Source: Lewinella sp. (GTDB lineage Bacteria > Bacteroidota > Bacteroidia > Chitinophagales > Saprospiraceae). Taken from it: a stretch of DNA of 34,893 bases. Both the position numbers and the translations under genes were made by a program. The DNA lies in the NCBI GenBank assembly GCA_020436695.1, contig JAGQXH010000007.1:1-34893 (forward strand), in the 5' to 3' direction. The notes below the pieces were generated by a model that was given only the letters and a program-made list of their open reading frames with translations, did no database searches and was not told the DNA's origin. Below are positions 17,117 through 25,230 of the stretch, piece after piece. The stretch's first letter is position 1. The number at the start of each line of letters is the position of its first letter.

Positions 17117-18310
17117 TTACTCCCTTGCTAATTCTGCCGGAACGCCATTACTTACTCGTGCCCTGCCTTTCCGCGAGCTTTTATTCTTCCTGCGCCGACC
17201 CCACCAAACCATAGTACCCGTCACCGGCAGACTGGCGGCAGTAAGCGACAATAAAAAGGCCAGTATCTTGCCGGGAAAACCCAGGATGGCTCCGACATGG
17301 ATATCGTAATTCATACGCAGGAGTTTATCGGCACCATCGGCATTGTGCAGGCGCCCATAGATGTGATCCACCGGGATCTCTTCCAGGGTGTATTGATCGA
17401 AGTAGCGATAATCGAGGGTCCAGTACACATCATCACGGCTATTGGCGTTAGCCGCAATGACCGAAGTATCCGATTCGATGGTATGTACTTCGATGGAAAC
17501 GGCATCGGGATGCTCCGACTGCATTTTTTCCCAAATGAGATCGATTACCGGACGATCAGTACGTTCTCCGTTTTTGGCCACAGAGACCGGATCGACATAT
17601 ACGGTTGATTTTTTTCCGCCGGTCATAGCGTAAAATGAGGTCCTGAACCATTGTATCCCGAAGATCATTCCGGTGAGCGCAACGACCAGCAATAGCCATA
17701 GGCTGTAAAATCCGAGGATGTTGTGCAGGTCGTAATTCTTTCTTTTCCAGCGGGTGGAGGATTTCCAGCGAAACCAGAAGCGTTGCCTGGCGGCTGCCTT
17801 GTTTCTGGGGAACCAAAGTACCAGTCCGGTGAGTAGCATAATCACAAAAAGAAGGGTGGAATAGGCGACAAGCGGCTGACCGATGACCGGTGGTAACCAC
17901 AGATAATAATGCCCGATCAGTACCCACTGAAAGAAGGTCTTATACATATTCTGTACGTGAACGATCTCGGCGGTATACGGATCGTGATAACTGATGAAAT
18001 AGTGTTCCTCTGGTTCCAGGCCGTAAAAAATGGCTTCCACATTTTTGCCGGTACCCGGATAATTGATGGCGTGTAGGTGATATTCGGGGAGTCTGCCCCG
18101 GGCCTTTGCCTCAAAAACAGATGGCGGGAGTACGGGCAGATCCTTTACTTCCGTAAAGCGATAATCCTGATAAAGATCCTGTATTTCCTTTTGGAAGGCA
18201 TAGAGACAGCCGGTGATACTGACAATGAATACTACCAGGCCCGTCCCCAGGCCCAACCAGAGATGGACTTGGTGCAGGATCTTTTTTATGCGTTGCGCCG
18301 ATTGGGTCAT
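17117..18310 (-). CDS. PepSY-associated transmembrane protein (iron-regulated membrane protein type)
   Basis: A 397-residue inner-membrane protein of the PepSY_TM family. The start is the ATG at 18310 (MTQSAQRIKK); an in-frame TTG at 18361 would add 17 unlikely residues. Helices are at about 16-37 (LGLGTGLVVFIVSITGCLYAF), two in the middle (near PVIGQPLVAYSTLLFVIMLL and LGFYSLWLLLVVALTGMIFG), and one near the end (GKILAFLLSLTAASLPVTGT). Conserved family pieces include LHQVHLWLGL, YDLHNILGFYSLW, and the C-terminal WWGRRRK. The soluble loops are periplasmic PepSY-like segments. Such proteins sit next to siderophore receptors and are thought to act in periplasmic iron release or reduction. It should be co-transcribed with the receptor 76 bp downstream. 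Confidence 0.9.
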   Translation of the reverse strand: MTQSAQRIKKILHQVHLWLGLGTGLVVFIVSITGCLYAFQKEIQDLYQDYRFTEVKDLPVLPPSVFEAKARGRLPEYHLHAINYPGTGKNVEAIFYGLEPEEHYFISYHDPYTAEIVHVQNMYKTFFQWVLIGHYYLWLPPVIGQPLVAYSTLLFVIMLLTGLVLWFPRNKAAARQRFWFRWKSSTRWKRKNYDLHNILGFYSLWLLLVVALTGMIFGIQWFRTSFYAMTGGKKSTVYVDPVSVAKNGERTDRPVIDLIWEKMQSEHPDAVSIEVHTIESDTSVIAANANSRDDVYWTLDYRYFDQYTLEEIPVDHIYGRLHNADGADKLLRMNYDIHVGAILGFPGKILAFLLSLTAASLPVTGTMVWWGRRRKNKSSRKGRARVSNGVPAELARE

Positions 18311-18358
18311 ACTTTTGAAATGGATTCTATTCTTATTTGGATTAAATCTTAATAGTGG

Positions 18359-18366
18359 CAAAAATA
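18359..18366 (-). promoter_or_regulatory. Bacteroidota -7 box upstream of the PepSY/siderophore-receptor pair
   Basis: On the minus strand this reads TATTTTTG, a perfect TAnnTTTG element about 48 bp before the PepSY ATG at 18310. A -33 TTG at proper spacing is not obvious. It is the best candidate promoter for the two-gene iron-uptake unit. Confidence 0.4.
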
Positions 18367-18668
18367 GATAAGACCCTCAATTTTTATAATCCATCATGGC
18401 GGGAAAGCGCCGGTTGATGGTCAAAAACGAAATTTTGACAATTATTTTATAACTCATTGATATTTATTGTGATATACTTAAGCTTAGGCTTGAGAGGAAG
18501 TGCAATGTTTTGGGGTCAGCGCTTACCTAATAGTGATTACAGAGTGATCTACCAATAATGGGTAGGTGTGTTCAATGCATTGAAGACAGCATTTGAATTA
18601 TTCTTGCTCAGAATATGAGATTTTGGCCTTTACCGCTTGTCGGATCACCAAACAATGTGCAATTACCT

Positions 18669-20528
18669 ATGTCTTACAGGGTCCTTTTACTTCATATGGC
18701 TTCCAGCCTGTTACTCTTTTTTACCATCGCCTGTTCTCCGGCATCTTCAGAGTTTTACGTCTCTCCGGATGGTGACGACAATAATAATGGCAGTCAGGAA
18801 AAGCCCTTTGCCACACTTGTACGGGCCAGACAGGCTGCTTTACAGTCGCTTGCCGACCAGTCGGGTAGTGCTACGATCTGGCTACAGCCGGGGCGACATG
18901 TCGTCACGGAGTCGATCGTCTTTAAAGCGGAAGACTTTCCTGATACCACCAGCCGTCTGTACGTGAAGGGAATAGGGGAAGCCATCCTTTCCGGAGGACA
19001 ATTACTTTCCAACTGGCAGCGTACGGATGACGGACTTTGGATGACTCAGCTTCCATCCGGGGCCGATTCGATAACCTATGTTCGTGAACTATTTGTAAAT
19101 GGACGTCGGGCCATTCGCTCGCGTTTTCCCAACGAAGGATATATCCGCATTGCACGGGCGGGAGAAGATAAACGGACGCACTTCTTTTTCGGGGAAGGTG
19201 ATTTCCCGCTGCCTCAACGGGCGAAGGATACGGAACTGGTCCTGATGCACGACTGGTCGTCCAGCCGGATACCCGTGCAATCCATAGATACCGTTGCCCA
19301 GATACTAACACCGGTTGACTGGATTGGAGCGAGGGTATTGGATTTCTTTACGTTGGACCATTGGGAAGAGCATCCACGTTATTTCCTGGAAAATGACCTC
19401 CGCTTCATCGATCAGGATTACGAATGGTATTTTGATCCGGAAGCCCGGCGGATCTATCTAAAGCTCCCCGCTGCGCAGGACATCAATGAGTTGGAGATCA
19501 TCGTTCCGGTAGCGGAAGGACTGCTGGAATTAGAAGGGACGGAAGAACAGCCGATCCGCAACGTTCAGATCGAAAATGTCATTTTTCGCCACAGTGCCTG
19601 GAACATACCGGATGCGGGATGTGCCGGTATTCAGGCCACCTATTTTGATCCGCGTCCTAATTCGGGAACGGGTTGGTCGGTGGTTCCGGCAGCCGTTACA
19701 ACTACCTATGCTGATCAGTGTATTTTTACCCATTGCCGCTTCGAAAATCTGGGCGGATCGGGTTTATGGATAGGCCGGGGTTCGACTAATAATCAGGTGA
19801 GCGATTCGCAATTCGGCGATATTTCCGGCAACGGGCTTTTGATCGGGGAGGGGCAGGATCGGAAAGTGGGAGATAACCCCTGGTGGGAAAAAGCGCCGGA
19901 GCAGGCAGCTCGCAACAACCGGATTGTGGGATGTACGGTTACGGATTGCGGCGTTCAGTATTTCGGTGCAGTCGGGATCTGGTGTGGGCTTTCGGCGGAG
20001 ACAACCATTGTTGATAATGAAGTCCATCACCTGCCATATACAGGAATTTCGATCGGCTGGATGTGGAGTCCGGCACCCACCCCGGCCCGGGAAAACCGGG
20101 TAATCAACAATCACATTCATCACATCATGCAAAAACTAAGCGATGGTGGTGGCATTTACATGTTGGGCCTACAGCCGGGAAGCGAACTGAGGGGCAATCA
20201 CATTCACGATGTAACCGTCAATGTCGGCCGGGCGGAAAGCAACGGCATGTTCCTGGATGAAGGCACAACGGATGTGATCGTTTCTGACAATATCATTTAC
20301 AACATTGCCAAATCTCCGATCCGTTTTCACCGGGCTACTACCAATTTGGTGCAGGACAATTTCCTTTTTTGTACCGAAGGAGTACCCCCTTTCACCTACA
20401 ATGCTACTGATGATACGCTTATTGAAAAGATCGATAATCGGGTTTATCAGGTCTCGGATAATGATTATGAGGCCGCTTTACAGCAGGCAATAACGGGCTG
20501 GCAGGAGAAACATCAGCAGCAGGAATGA
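18669..20528 (+). CDS. Parallel beta-helix lipoprotein, GH141-like/pectate-lyase-like
   Basis: A 619-residue lipoprotein from the ATG at 18669; the in-frame ATG at 18615 would place 18 extra residues before the signal and is less likely. The signal ends in LLLFFTIAC, so lipidation is on that cysteine. The mature start EFYVSPDGDDNNNGSQEKPF followed by ATLVRARQAAL is the DUF1565-type opening of right-handed beta-helix enzymes. The segments ELFVNGRRAIRSRFPN and later N-rich, H-rich coils (HHLPYTGISIGW, HIHHIMQKLSDGGGIY, SNGMFLDEGTTDVIVSDN) match the layout of glycoside hydrolase family 141 and related polysaccharide-active beta-helix proteins. A carbohydrate substrate is likely; family membership and substrate are inference. 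It is divergent from the iron-uptake genes, and an IS follows 62 bp after its stop. Confidence 0.8.
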   Translation: MSYRVLLLHMASSLLLFFTIACSPASSEFYVSPDGDDNNNGSQEKPFATLVRARQAALQSLADQSGSATIWLQPGRHVVTESIVFKAEDFPDTTSRLYVKGIGEAILSGGQLLSNWQRTDDGLWMTQLPSGADSITYVRELFVNGRRAIRSRFPNEGYIRIARAGEDKRTHFFFGEGDFPLPQRAKDTELVLMHDWSSSRIPVQSIDTVAQILTPVDWIGARVLDFFTLDHWEEHPRYFLENDLRFIDQDYEWYFDPEARRIYLKLPAAQDINELEIIVPVAEGLLELEGTEEQPIRNVQIENVIFRHSAWNIPDAGCAGIQATYFDPRPNSGTGWSVVPAAVTTTYADQCIFTHCRFENLGGSGLWIGRGSTNNQVSDSQFGDISGNGLLIGEGQDRKVGDNPWWEKAPEQAARNNRIVGCTVTDCGVQYFGAVGIWCGLSAETTIVDNEVHHLPYTGISIGWMWSPAPTPARENRVINNHIHHIMQKLSDGGGIYMLGLQPGSELRGNHIHDVTVNVGRAESNGMFLDEGTTDVIVSDNIIYNIAKSPIRFHRATTNLVQDNFLFCTEGVPPFTYNATDDTLIEKIDNRVYQVSDNDYEAALQQAITGWQEKHQQQE

Positions 20529-20581
20529 ATTTATTGCCCCTTGCCAGTTTGTTGATTTTTAAAGGCTTACGGTTTGCAAGT

Positions 20582-20590
20582 GTAAAACCC
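20582..20590. repeat. Left 9-bp target-site duplication of the IS
   Basis: gtaaaaccc immediately before the left inverted repeat is repeated exactly at 22000-22008 directly after the right one. Because the repeat and element ends share C/G bases, a 7-8 bp duplication with slightly longer inverted repeats is an equivalent reading. Confidence 0.85.
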
Positions 20591-20663
20591 CAGCAATTTC
20601 TAGTGTAAAGTATACACGTAAAAAGTTCTTTGAAAATCAGTAGACAAGCCGCATCTTTATTAG

Positions 20664-21971
20664 ATGCGAAAACGATATGACCAAATCCGATCAGAAGTAA
20701 ATCTGGATCAATTAATCGACCTGGTACGCGGCAAACTACTGGAGTTGCCCGACCCAAGAAGCCGAAGTGTGGATTATACCTTCCATGACCTGGTAATGAG
20801 CGCCTTTGCGGTTTACCATTTTAAGTATCCTTCCTTAAATCGATTGGAAGAACAAACCACAGCGGAGCGTGAAAATCTTCATCAGTTGTTCAAGATTGGT
20901 AAGCTATGCAGTGACGCACATCTTCGCTCTTGTGTGGACCAAGTCGATCCATCCGATTTACGCGAACTCTACCCGAGCTGCTTTCAACTGCTCAAACGTA
21001 GCGGGGTACTACGGGAGTATGCTTTGGCGGACAAACAACTGATCTGCTCGGTTGACGGAGTGGAGCATTTTAGTTCCCAAAAAGTACACTGTCCCCATTG
21101 TCAGGAGCGACACCATCGTAATGGTCAGATTACCTATAGCCATTCGATGCTCTGTGCGGCGCTAGTCCACCCGGACCAACGAGAAGTTTTCATCATGGGC
21201 TCAGAACCGATAAAAAAGCAGGACGGCAGCCAAAAAAACGACTGCGAACGCAATGCCGCCCATCGATTACTGGACTGGATGTCAGATCATTACAAAGACT
21301 ACAATCTACTCTTTGTTGAAGATGCCCTGTATGCCAACGGTCCTCATCTCAGACGTATCCGGGAACTGAACTGGAACTTTATCGTCAATATCAAGCCCGG
21401 TAGTCATGAATTATTGTTCAAGTTGTTCGACACGCGAAAAGCCCAAGGATCGGTGCGTTTTTGTCAATGGATGGATAAACAGGGAACCACTCACCGGTTT
21501 TGGTACGACAATGATCTACCCCTGAATGAAGCCTGCGCTGATGTACGGGTCAATGTCTTGATGTACGAAGAGGAACTTAAAAACGGTTCAATCCAACGCT
21601 TTTCCTGGGCCACTTCCATACCGCTGTCCCGACGTAATGTGGAACAGATTATGCGTCAGGGCCGCAGCCGCTGGAAGATTGAAAATGAAACTTTCAATAC
21701 CCTCAAGAACCAGGGCTACAACTTTGAACATAACTTTGGGCATGGCTCCAATCACCTGGCTACTTTCATGGCCTATATGATGCTCTTGGCATTCCTGGTC
21801 GATCAGATCTTCCAAAGATGTAATCAGCTCTTCAATCGTATCTGGAAAGCGGCCAAGACCAAAGTTAAAATGTGGGAGATCACGAGATCTCTGTTCATGG
21901 TCCGGGTTGTCTACTCTTTCAAAGAATTTTATATTATCCTAGCTCAGCAGTTTTCTGTCCAGCTAGAATAA
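20664..21971 (+). CDS. DDE transposase (IS4-like, family not assigned)
   Basis: A 435-residue transposase that fills the IS. The opening, with LLELPDPRSRSVDYTFHDLV, recruits and dimerises in related transposases. Probable catalytic acids are Asp131 (CSVDGVEHF), Asp220 (LLFVEDALYANG) and Glu340 in the RWKIENETFNTLKNQGYN block, which resembles the Y-R-E-K signature of IS4-like enzymes; the Lys is 8 residues after Glu340, one more than in the standard spacing. Directly after the first Asp there is a CPHC-x-x-R-H-H segment (143-151) that could bind zinc, an insert I would not expect in classical IS4. No frameshift or stop is seen, so the enzyme is probably active. Confidence 0.9.
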   Translation: MRKRYDQIRSEVNLDQLIDLVRGKLLELPDPRSRSVDYTFHDLVMSAFAVYHFKYPSLNRLEEQTTAERENLHQLFKIGKLCSDAHLRSCVDQVDPSDLRELYPSCFQLLKRSGVLREYALADKQLICSVDGVEHFSSQKVHCPHCQERHHRNGQITYSHSMLCAALVHPDQREVFIMGSEPIKKQDGSQKNDCERNAAHRLLDWMSDHYKDYNLLFVEDALYANGPHLRRIRELNWNFIVNIKPGSHELLFKLFDTRKAQGSVRFCQWMDKQGTTHRFWYDNDLPLNEACADVRVNVLMYEEELKNGSIQRFSWATSIPLSRRNVEQIMRQGRSRWKIENETFNTLKNQGYNFEHNFGHGSNHLATFMAYMMLLAFLVDQIFQRCNQLFNRIWKAAKTKVKMWEITRSLFMVRVVYSFKEFYIILAQQFSVQLE

Positions 21972-21999
21972 CGTGTGCAGTTTACACTAGAAATTGCTG
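21971..21999 (-). repeat. Right terminal inverted repeat of the IS
   Basis: Reading the complement from 21999 inward gives cagcaatttctagtgtaaa followed by ctgcacacgt. This matches the left end at 20591-20619 except at three positions (20610, 20612 and 20613). Confidence 0.88.
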
Positions 22000-22008
22000 G
22001 TAAAACCC
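22000..22008. repeat. Right 9-bp target-site duplication of the IS
   Basis: gtaaaaccc, identical to 20582-20590. Removing the element plus one copy restores a continuous spacer between the beta-helix gene and the M1 peptidase gene. Confidence 0.85.
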
Positions 22009-22095
22009 ACTCGCTATAATTCAATTAAGTCCCGCTCCGGACAAAGAACAATAATCACTATCGGTGTTATATAGGAGAAAAACTCCCATAACAAT

Positions 22096-24042
22096 ATGAA
22101 AACAACTCGAACTCTTCTTGCTTTTATTCTGATGAGCAGTGCGCTTTGGCTACAGGCACAAGATGAGGTCTATTGTAAAGACCTGGACGCCCTCATTGAA
22201 ATGGAGCAACAACATTTTTCCAACCGGCTGAATGCCCGTTCTAATCCGGCCACGCATGATTATGATCTGAAATACCATCGCCTGGAGTGGTCGGTTGATC
22301 CCACCCAGCGGTATATCACCGGAACAGTCACTTCCTATTTTGTGCCGGAAGAAGCCGGTTTTCAGCAATTGCACTTTGATCTTTCATCCGCACTGACGGT
22401 AACGGCGGTGAAGAGAAATGGCAATGCATTGACTTTTTCCCAATCCGAAGATGATCTGTTGACCATTAATCTGCCGCAAACCCTGCCGGTCGACCAACTG
22501 GATAGTGTATCGATCACCTACAAAGGAACCCCTATCGAGGACGGATTCGGCTCTTTTGTACAAGGATTCCACAATAACGTCCCCATTATCTGGACCCTTT
22601 CCGAACCGTACGGCGCTAAAAATTGGTGGCCCTGCAAGCAAGATCTGAATGATAAGATCGATAGCATTGATGTGATCGTTACCACGCCTTCTGCCTATCG
22701 GGTGGCGAGCAATGGCCTGCTGGTGAGTGAAACCAGCATAGGGCTCAAAAAGCGCTACCACTGGAAGCACCGTTATCCCATACCGGCCTATCTGATCGCT
22801 ATCGGGGTGACCAACTATGCAGTTTATTCGGATTTCGTGCCCAATCCGGGAGGTAAGTCCATTGAGGTACTGAATTATGTGTATCCGGAAGTATTGGATC
22901 AGGCCAAGGTGGCTACCCGGTCTACGGTCAATATTATGCAATTGTACAATGAACTTTTCGGTCTCTATCCTTTCGCAGAGGAAAAGTACGGGCACGCTAT
23001 GTTCGGCTTCGGTGGCGGTATGGAACACCAGACGATGAGCTTTATGGGCGGATTTTCTCACTTACTGCAGGCGCACGAATTGGCCCATCAGTGGTTCGGT
23101 GATAAGATCACCTGTGGGAGTTGGTCGGATATCTGGCTCAATGAAGGTTTTGCCACCTATCTGGAAGGAATGACCTACCAGTATGGCTTGGGCAGCAATA
23201 CCTGGCTGAATTGGAAAAATCAGCGCATCAGCAGTATTACCAGTGCCCCGGACGGATCGGTCTTCGTGAAAGATACCTCTAGCATTAACCGGATCTTTAG
23301 CGGGCGCCTGAGCTATGACAAGGGTGCCATGCTGATCAATATGTTGCGTTGGAAACTGGGCGATGAGGCCTTTTTCGCGGGTGTTCGCAATTATCTGGAG
23401 GACCCCAAACTGGCCTATGGCTATGCACATACGGCTGATCTGAAACGACATCTGGAAGCCGCAAGTAGTCAGGATCTAACCGAATTTTTCAACGACTGGC
23501 TATATGGACAGGGTTATCCCTCTTATCACCTGAACTGGGATGTAGTGGATGACCGGCTGATCGTGGAAGTGTCGCAGACGACTTCCCACACTTCGGTCGA
23601 TTTTTATGAAATGCCGATTCCTATTTACGTGATGGGAAAAGGGCAGGATACCTTATTGCGAGTGGAGCATACGCGGCAAGATCAGCGCTTTGAGTTCAGA
23701 CTGGGATTCGAAGTGGAAGGCGTCGTATTTGACCCCAATCTGGAAATCATTTCCACAGGCAATTCGGTGCAACAGCGACCGGTTGGAGTGGCGGATCGCA
23801 ATCCGGCTCCGGTGAAGATCAGTGCCTTTCCTAATCCGGCCGGTGAGCGGGTGCAGTTGCGTGTATCCGATCCGGAGGTGATCATTCGAAGTATCGTCTG
23901 TTTTGATGGAACGGGTCGGCGCCTGCGGAAACTGAATGCCACCGATCAGACCTTGTACGTGGGTGATCTTCCGCCGGGCTATTATGTGTTGTGGCTGAAT
24001 ACGAATAAGGGGATGGGGCGTGCGGTGTTGGTGAAGGAATAG
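22096..24042 (+). CDS. M1 family zinc aminopeptidase, T9SS-secreted
   Basis: A 648-residue secreted metallopeptidase of family M1, which removes N-terminal residues from peptides. A signal peptide (1-22, ending WLQAQ) is followed by the N-terminal beta-sandwich. The substrate-binding GGGMEHQT (306-313) takes the place of GAMEN, and the zinc site HELAHQWFGD (327-336) has its third ligand Glu350 in IWLNEGFATY, the exact HExxH-x18-E spacing. The region after about 560 is a T9SS type A sorting domain: KISAFPNPAGERVQL, a beta-sandwich, and a C-terminal GRAVLVKE. It is shorter than full four-domain M1 enzymes because the long C-terminal helical domain is absent, as in many Bacteroidota secreted M1 proteins. 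The IS sits 96 bp upstream and may have separated the gene from upstream regulatory DNA. Confidence 0.93.
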   Translation: MKTTRTLLAFILMSSALWLQAQDEVYCKDLDALIEMEQQHFSNRLNARSNPATHDYDLKYHRLEWSVDPTQRYITGTVTSYFVPEEAGFQQLHFDLSSALTVTAVKRNGNALTFSQSEDDLLTINLPQTLPVDQLDSVSITYKGTPIEDGFGSFVQGFHNNVPIIWTLSEPYGAKNWWPCKQDLNDKIDSIDVIVTTPSAYRVASNGLLVSETSIGLKKRYHWKHRYPIPAYLIAIGVTNYAVYSDFVPNPGGKSIEVLNYVYPEVLDQAKVATRSTVNIMQLYNELFGLYPFAEEKYGHAMFGFGGGMEHQTMSFMGGFSHLLQAHELAHQWFGDKITCGSWSDIWLNEGFATYLEGMTYQYGLGSNTWLNWKNQRISSITSAPDGSVFVKDTSSINRIFSGRLSYDKGAMLINMLRWKLGDEAFFAGVRNYLEDPKLAYGYAHTADLKRHLEAASSQDLTEFFNDWLYGQGYPSYHLNWDVVDDRLIVEVSQTTSHTSVDFYEMPIPIYVMGKGQDTLLRVEHTRQDQRFEFRLGFEVEGVVFDPNLEIISTGNSVQQRPVGVADRNPAPVKISAFPNPAGERVQLRVSDPEVIIRSIVCFDGTGRRLRKLNATDQTLYVGDLPPGYYVLWLNTNKGMGRAVLVKE

Positions 24043-24065
24043 AGCGTAGTTCGGAAACTACGCTC
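24042..24065 (+). terminator. Perfect 10-bp hairpin after the M1 peptidase
   Basis: gagcgtagtt (24042-24051) pairs perfectly with aactacgctc (24056-24065) around the tetraloop cgga. The stem starts in the last base of the stop codon. No U tract follows, so it is a terminator-like or mRNA-stabilising stem. Confidence 0.55.
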
Positions 24066-24219
24066 AATACGGAAAATCCGGTAGGTTTTTCAAAGCTGCA
24101 TGCTATGCAATTTTTTATAGACACTTAACAAGAAGAAGCAGGCTTTCACTCCAAAATTTCCCGTATATTCCAGCAATACCGCCAATGAACGACAAATACG
24201 CCAAATCAAGATTAGGAAA

Positions 24220-24663
24220 ATGAGTATAACCGCCTGGCAATTCGAACACTCGGTAGTATGTAATGCCAGCCGATCCTTTGCCTGGTCCTTTTGGACCGAT
24301 GTATCCAATTGGGAACGCCTCGAAGGAGCGACCGTGGAATGGATTAAAATCGATGGTCCATTTGCTGCGGGCACACTGGGTGCAACTAAATCACCCGGGC
24401 AGGACCCGCAATACTGGAAAATAACCCAACTTGATCTGGAACGCTCCGCTACTATTGAGGTGACCTTGGATGGTGCAGTATTCAAAAATAGGATGGTTCT
24501 GGAGTCTATTACTCAGGAGCAGACGAGGATCATTCAACGAATGAGTCTGGCCGGCGAAAAAGCTGCAGGTTTTGCGGAGGGCATGCGTATGTTTGAAACC
24601 AGCGCTCCCCAGGGGCTCGGTAAACTGGCAAAAGCTATTGAGTCGGCTTACGAGGACCTATGA
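24220..24663 (+). CDS. SRPBCC (START/Bet v1-fold) family protein
   Basis: A 147-residue soluble protein with the SRPBCC layout of the polyketide-cyclase/dehydrase-like group. An N-terminal strand (WQFEHSVVCNASRSFAWSFW) runs into TDVSNWERLEG, where the W-x-x-W turn is typical. The meander follows (EWIKIDGPFAAGTLG, then WKITQLDLERSATIEVTLDG), and a long C-terminal helix (PQGLGKLAKAIESAYEDL) covers the hydrophobic pocket. Such proteins bind small hydrophobic ligands or act on them; nothing here names the ligand. No signal peptide, so cytoplasmic. The gene is followed by a strong bidirectional hairpin and a convergent lipoprotein gene. Confidence 0.85.
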   Translation: MSITAWQFEHSVVCNASRSFAWSFWTDVSNWERLEGATVEWIKIDGPFAAGTLGATKSPGQDPQYWKITQLDLERSATIEVTLDGAVFKNRMVLESITQEQTRIIQRMSLAGEKAAGFAEGMRMFETSAPQGLGKLAKAIESAYEDL

Positions 24664-24688
24664 TCTGTTGGGCAACCAATTAATTTAT

Positions 24689-24732
24689 GATCAGTTGTCG
24701 GTTGAGCAATAGCCGGAAACCGACAACTGGTC
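24689..24732. terminator. Strong hairpin between convergent SRPBCC and lipoprotein genes
   Basis: agttgtcggtt (24693-24703) pairs perfectly with aaccgacaact (24718-24728), and the flanks gatc/ggtc add four more pairs including one G-U, giving a 15-bp stem with a 14-nt loop. A pyrimidine-rich run with four T's follows on +. It likely ends the SRPBCC transcript and perhaps the convergent lipoprotein transcript too. Confidence 0.7.
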
Positions 24733-24748
24733 CTCTTTTCCCGAAGAC

Positions 24749-25186
24749 TTACTTTTGCCTCATCGCAGTCATTGGAAAATCATAACCTGCGGCGCTGATC
24801 TTGCCTGTAAAAGCATCGCCTTCAAAGGTGCCTTTCATGGCGATGGAGTATCCTTGTGCTTCGAAGGTAGCGTTCTTAAGTTCTTTGTTTTCAATCACCA
24901 GGTTCTTCAGCTGAATGTTTCCCTGATCACTTTGTATCGTTCCCATGTATTTGCCTCCTTCATTTTTTATCGATAAGGTACCTTTCGTATCCCCATCAGG
25001 TAGATCTCTTATGATGTAATCCCATTCCCCCACTGCAGGGTGGGTCATAGCCGTGTCGGTTTCTTTCATTTCTGCCGGTTTTTCCATAGCTGCCGGTTCA
25101 GCGGATGCAGTTTTTTTTGAAGTGGCACATCCAAAGCTCATGCTCAGTGCGATCACTACGATTAGAAATCTTTGCATAGGTATCAT
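24749..25186 (-). CDS. Small predicted lipoprotein of unknown function
   Basis: A 145-residue lipoprotein. The signal peptide ends in MSFGC; the lipidated cysteine is residue 20 from the ATG at 25186, or 17 from the ATG at 25177, which is equally plausible as start. After the cysteine there is a flexible, Ala/Lys/Glu/Met-rich linker (about 22-50), then a compact beta-rich domain of about 95 residues with alternating strands (GEWDYIIRDLPDGDTKGTLS, GGKYMGTIQSDQG, GKISAAGYDFPMTAMRQK). The repeated G-x-x-x-G strand pattern suggests a small lipocalin-like or immunoglobulin-like barrel. No catalytic motif is visible. It is convergent with the SRPBCC gene, and a perfect -7 box lies upstream. Confidence 0.75.
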   Translation of the reverse strand: MIPMQRFLIVVIALSMSFGCATSKKTASAEPAAMEKPAEMKETDTAMTHPAVGEWDYIIRDLPDGDTKGTLSIKNEGGKYMGTIQSDQGNIQLKNLVIENKELKNATFEAQGYSIAMKGTFEGDAFTGKISAAGYDFPMTAMRQK

Positions 25187-25230
25187 TTATTTGAAGTTGA
25201 AGGAATCCACAGGATATTTAGCTGATAAGT

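Larger units (their letters stand above)
20591..21999 (+). mobile_element. Complete insertion sequence, 1,409 bp, one transposase gene
   Basis: Terminal inverted repeats are 20591-20619 and 21971-21999. The outer 19 bp (cagcaatttctagtgtaaa) are perfect, and 26 of 29 bp match overall. The element is flanked by 9-bp direct repeats gtaaaaccc (20582-20590 and 22000-22008). It contains one intact transposase gene on +, whose stop codon reaches into the right repeat. The empty site is the intergenic DNA between the beta-helix lipoprotein gene and the M1 peptidase gene, so no gene is broken. Perfect duplications and an intact gene point to a fairly recent insertion. 9-bp duplications and CAG-type ends fit IS4-like elements, but I cannot assign the family securely. 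Confidence 0.92.

Noticed and set aside
18311-18614. Fur box in the spacer upstream of the iron-uptake genes
   Set aside because: AT-rich stretches such as ttgatatttattgtgatata were considered, but none gives a convincing 19-bp Fur palindrome.
22384-23451. Long antisense frames inside the M1 peptidase
   Set aside because: They overlap the zinc-site coding region of the real gene and have no family features.
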